Origin: Streptomyces sp. P9-A4
GTDB taxonomy: Bacteria > Actinomycetota > Actinomycetes > Streptomycetales > Streptomycetaceae
DNA: 64,000 nt
Assembly (NCBI RefSeq): GCF_036634195.1
Contig: NZ_JAZIFY010000001.1
Location: 5,156,501-5,220,500 of the forward strand
Direction: 5' to 3'
This document shows, in pieces, positions 62,067 to 64,000 of the stretch. A program made the position numbers and the translations under genes. Numbering within the stretch: the stretch's first letter is position 1; each line of letters opens with the position of its first letter. The notes under the pieces are model-generated. The model saw only the letters and a program-made list of their open reading frames with translations, was not told the origin of the DNA and ran no database searches.

Positions 62067-62136
62067 CGCTCAGCGGGCGGGTGGGGGCGGCGCTGCCTAC
62101 ATTGGTGCTGACATCCCTCCACGCCCGGAGTCAGCC

Positions 62137-63384
62137 ATGCCGGTCACCGCTCCCCCCGAAGTGGGTCTCGACGTCCTGCGCCGGCAGGATCCCGAGATCG
62201 CCGACGTGCTGCTCGGTGAGGTGCGCCGGCAGGCCGACAGTCTGCAGCTGATCGCCGCCGAGAACTTCACCTCGCCCGCCGTCCTCGCCGCGCTCGGTTC
62301 CCCCCTCGCCAACAAGTACGCCGAGGGCTATCCCGGTGCCCGGCACCACGGCGGCTGCGAGTACGTCGACGCCGCCGAGCGGATCGCCGTGGAACGGGCC
62401 ACCGCGCTCTTCGGAGCCGACCACGCGAACGTCCAGGCCCACTCGGGCTCCTCGGCCGTCCTGGCGGCGTACGCGGCCCTTCTCAGGCCCGGTGACACGG
62501 TTCTCGCCATGGGGCTCGAACACGGCGGGCATCTCACCCACGGTTCGCCCGCCAACTTCTCCGGCCGCTGGTTCGACTTCGTCCCGTACGGCGTCGACGC
62601 CGAGAGCGGGCTCGTCGACTACGAGCAGGTCGCCGCCCTCGCCCGGCACCACCGTCCGAAGGCGATCGTCTGCGGCTCCATCTCGTACCCCCGCCACCTC
62701 GACTACGCCGTCTTCCGGGAGATCGCCGACGAGGTCGGCGCCTATCTGATCGCGGACGCGGCCCACCCCATCGGCCTGGTCGCCGGGGGAGCGGCCCCGA
62801 ACCCCGTCCCGTACGCCGACGTGGTCTGCGCGACCACGCACAAGGTGCTGCGCGGTCCGCGCGGCGGACTGATCCTCTGCGGCGACGACCTCGCGGGGCG
62901 GATCGACCGCGCGGTGTTCCCGTTCACCCAGGGCGGCGCCCAGATGCACACGATCGCGGCGAAGGCGGTGGCGTTCGGCGAGGCCTCCACCCCGGCGTTC
63001 ACCGCGTACGCCCATCAGGTGGTCGAGCACGCCCGGGCCCTCGCCGCCGCCCTCGCCGCCGAGGGCTTCGCGCTGACGACCGGCGGCACCGACACCCACC
63101 TCATCACCGCCGACCCAGGACCCCTCGGCATCGACGGCCGCACCGCCCGCGCCCGGCTGGCCGCCGCCGGTGTGGTGCTCGACACCTGCGCCCTGCCGTA
63201 CGGGGTGGGGCGCGGGATCCGGCTGGGCACGGCCGCCGTGACGACGCAGGGCATGGGCTCCCCGGAGATGGCCGGGATCGCCGGGCTGTTCACCGCCGCG
63301 CTGCGCGACGACGCCGCGGAGACCGCCAGGGTGCGGGCGGAGGTAAGGGCACTGACCGGGCGATTTCCCCCGTATGGACCCTGA
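62137..63384 (+). CDS. glyA: Divergent serine hydroxymethyltransferase (GlyA2-like)
   Basis: A 415-residue fold-type I PLP enzyme of the SHMT family, with the Schiff-base Lys236 in ATTHKVLRG, the cofactor Asp in IADAAHPIG, LIAAENFTSP and GIRLGTAAVT. Differences from typical SHMT: the two active-site Tyr of RYYGGCEYVD are His70-His71 (RHHGGCEYVD), and HSGSQAN is HSGSSAV. It may act on another amino acid or lack efficient folate-dependent activity. ATG 62137. It lies between the phosphatase-like gene and a WecA-type gene, so a role in cell-envelope precursor supply is conceivable. Confidence 0.85.
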   Translation: MPVTAPPEVGLDVLRRQDPEIADVLLGEVRRQADSLQLIAAENFTSPAVLAALGSPLANKYAEGYPGARHHGGCEYVDAAERIAVERATALFGADHANVQAHSGSSAVLAAYAALLRPGDTVLAMGLEHGGHLTHGSPANFSGRWFDFVPYGVDAESGLVDYEQVAALARHHRPKAIVCGSISYPRHLDYAVFREIADEVGAYLIADAAHPIGLVAGGAAPNPVPYADVVCATTHKVLRGPRGGLILCGDDLAGRIDRAVFPFTQGGAQMHTIAAKAVAFGEASTPAFTAYAHQVVEHARALAAALAAEGFALTTGGTDTHLITADPGPLGIDGRTARARLAAAGVVLDTCALPYGVGRGIRLGTAAVTTQGMGSPEMAGIAGLFTAALRDDAAETARVRAEVRALTGRFPPYGP

Positions 63385-63457
63385 GGGAAGACCCGGGAAA
63401 GTCGCTGTGCAACCGTTCGGACGGCCCGCGTGTCTCCAAGCACATGGACGGCACGGC

Positions 63458-63463
63458 TAGGGT
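63458..63463 (+). promoter_or_regulatory. -10 box upstream of the WecA-like gene
   Basis: TAGGGT, the commonest Streptomyces -10 form, lies 40 bp before GTG 63503. No good -35 is visible at 17-18 bp. Confidence 0.35.
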
Positions 63464-63502
63464 GTGGGGCTGAGATGGCCAGCGATTCCTGTGGGGCAGC
63501 CC

Positions 63503-64000
63503 GTGCGTGATTACCTGCTGACGCTCTGTGTCACGGCCGCGGTGACGTACCTGCTCACCGGTCCGGTGAGGAAGTTCGCCATCGCGACCGGGGCGATGCC
63601 GGAGATCCGCGCCCGCGACGTACACCGAGAACCGACTCCGCGGCTCGGTGGCATCGCCATGTTCTTCGGGCTGTGCGCGGGTCTGCTCGTCGCCGACCAC
63701 CTGCAGAACCTGAACAGCGTCTTCGAGCTCTCCAACGAGCCGCGGGCCCTGCTCTCCGGTGCCGCCCTGATCTGGCTGATCGGCGTCCTGGACGACAAGT
63801 TCGAGCTGGACGCGCTGATCAAGCTGGGCGCCCAGATGATCTCGGCGGGCGTGATGGTCGCGCAGGGTCTGACGATCCTGTGGCTGCCGATCCCCGGCGT
63901 CGGCGTCGTCTCGCTGACCCCCGGGCAGGGCACGCTCCTGACCGTGGCGCTGGTGGTCGTGACCATCAACGCGGTCAACTTCGTCGACGGTCTCGACGGT
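63503..64000 (+). CDS. WecA/MraY-type polyprenyl-phosphate glycosyl-1-phosphate transferase, 5' part
   Basis: The first 166 codons of a membrane enzyme, cut by the window edge and still open. It starts VRDYLLTLCVTAAVTYL, then the conserved REPTPRLGGIAMFF, several membrane helices, the Asp-rich LIGVLDDKFELDA (metal-binding DD) and NAVNFVDGLDG (catalytic segment). It transfers a sugar-1-phosphate, probably GlcNAc-1-P, to undecaprenyl phosphate to start a wall glycopolymer, and so fits with the LCP ligase gene at 57.2 kb. GTG 63503 with a weak GGGGCAG site. Confidence 0.9.
   Translation, partial: MRDYLLTLCVTAAVTYLLTGPVRKFAIATGAMPEIRARDVHREPTPRLGGIAMFFGLCAGLLVADHLQNLNSVFELSNEPRALLSGAALIWLIGVLDDKFELDALIKLGAQMISAGVMVAQGLTILWLPIPGVGVVSLTPGQGTLLTVALVVVTINAVNFVDGLDG

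Overview
The window is very GC-rich throughout. It uses GTG and TTG starts freely, has many stop/start overlaps (GTGA, ATGA, TTGA), and carries a four-gene conservon, an MsiK-dependent type of sugar transporter and the actinobacterial block lysA-hom-thrC-thrB-rho-rpmE-prfA-prmC. All of this points to a Streptomyces chromosome arm close to the conserved core. No species can be assigned from the sequence alone.

Layout. (1) 0.25-6.2 kb: a conservon (sensor-like kinase, roadblock protein, DUF742 protein, small GTPase) followed by a styrene-monooxygenase-type flavoprotein. (2) 6.2-12.1 kb: small and accessory genes: a DUF6584 protein, a decayed MFS transporter, a secreted NlpC/P60 hydrolase, a TetR regulator, a di-iron ferritin-like protein and a membrane-anchored protein. 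(3) 12.2-17.3 kb, minus strand: a class B penicillin-binding protein and SEDS (FtsW/RodA) pair, then an orphan sensor kinase translationally coupled to a lipoprotein. (4) 17.4-23.5 kb: a HEAT-repeat protein with a collagen-like linker, then a non-homologous end-joining set (ATP-dependent ligase and LigD-type polymerase, divergent from Ku). (5) 23.7-26.7 kb: a secreted M4 protease and a class V aminotransferase. (6) 26.8-37.3 kb: a carbohydrate-use locus in which two secreted six-hairpin glycosidase-like proteins flank an operon for a sugar-binding lipoprotein, two ABC permeases, a GH36 galactosidase-like enzyme and a LacI regulator. A perfect 12-bp palindrome, good for a LacI-type operator, lies upstream of the second secreted enzyme. 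(7) 37.6-38.9 kb: a proline-iminopeptidase-like hydrolase.

(8) 39.1-47.5 kb: an island integrated into the 3' part of tRNA-Arg(CCG). It is bounded by an exact 51-bp direct repeat. It holds an intact DUF234-type ATPase, a frameshifted helicase-associated protein, a broken DEAD-type helicase that ends in a UvrD-type tail, and a broken tyrosine integrase next to the intact tRNA. It looks like a decaying defence or mobile island.

(9) 47.6-64.0 kb: core genes. These are a CheY-like regulator, an ArgS-related anticodon-binding protein, lysine and threonine synthesis (lysA, hom, thrC, thrB), rho with a structured leader, an LCP cell-wall enzyme, rpmE behind a textbook sigma-R promoter, release factor 1 and its methyltransferase, a 17-codon mini-ORF that bridges prmC and the threonylcarbamoyl-AMP synthase gene, a low-molecular-weight phosphatase homologue with serine in place of the catalytic cysteine, a divergent serine hydroxymethyltransferase, and the start of a WecA/MraY-type transferase cut by the window edge.

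The strongest candidates for something new are the carbohydrate locus with its operator-like sites, the tRNA-Arg island with its helicase chimera, the pseudo-phosphatase, and the SHMT with its active-site tyrosine pair replaced by histidines.
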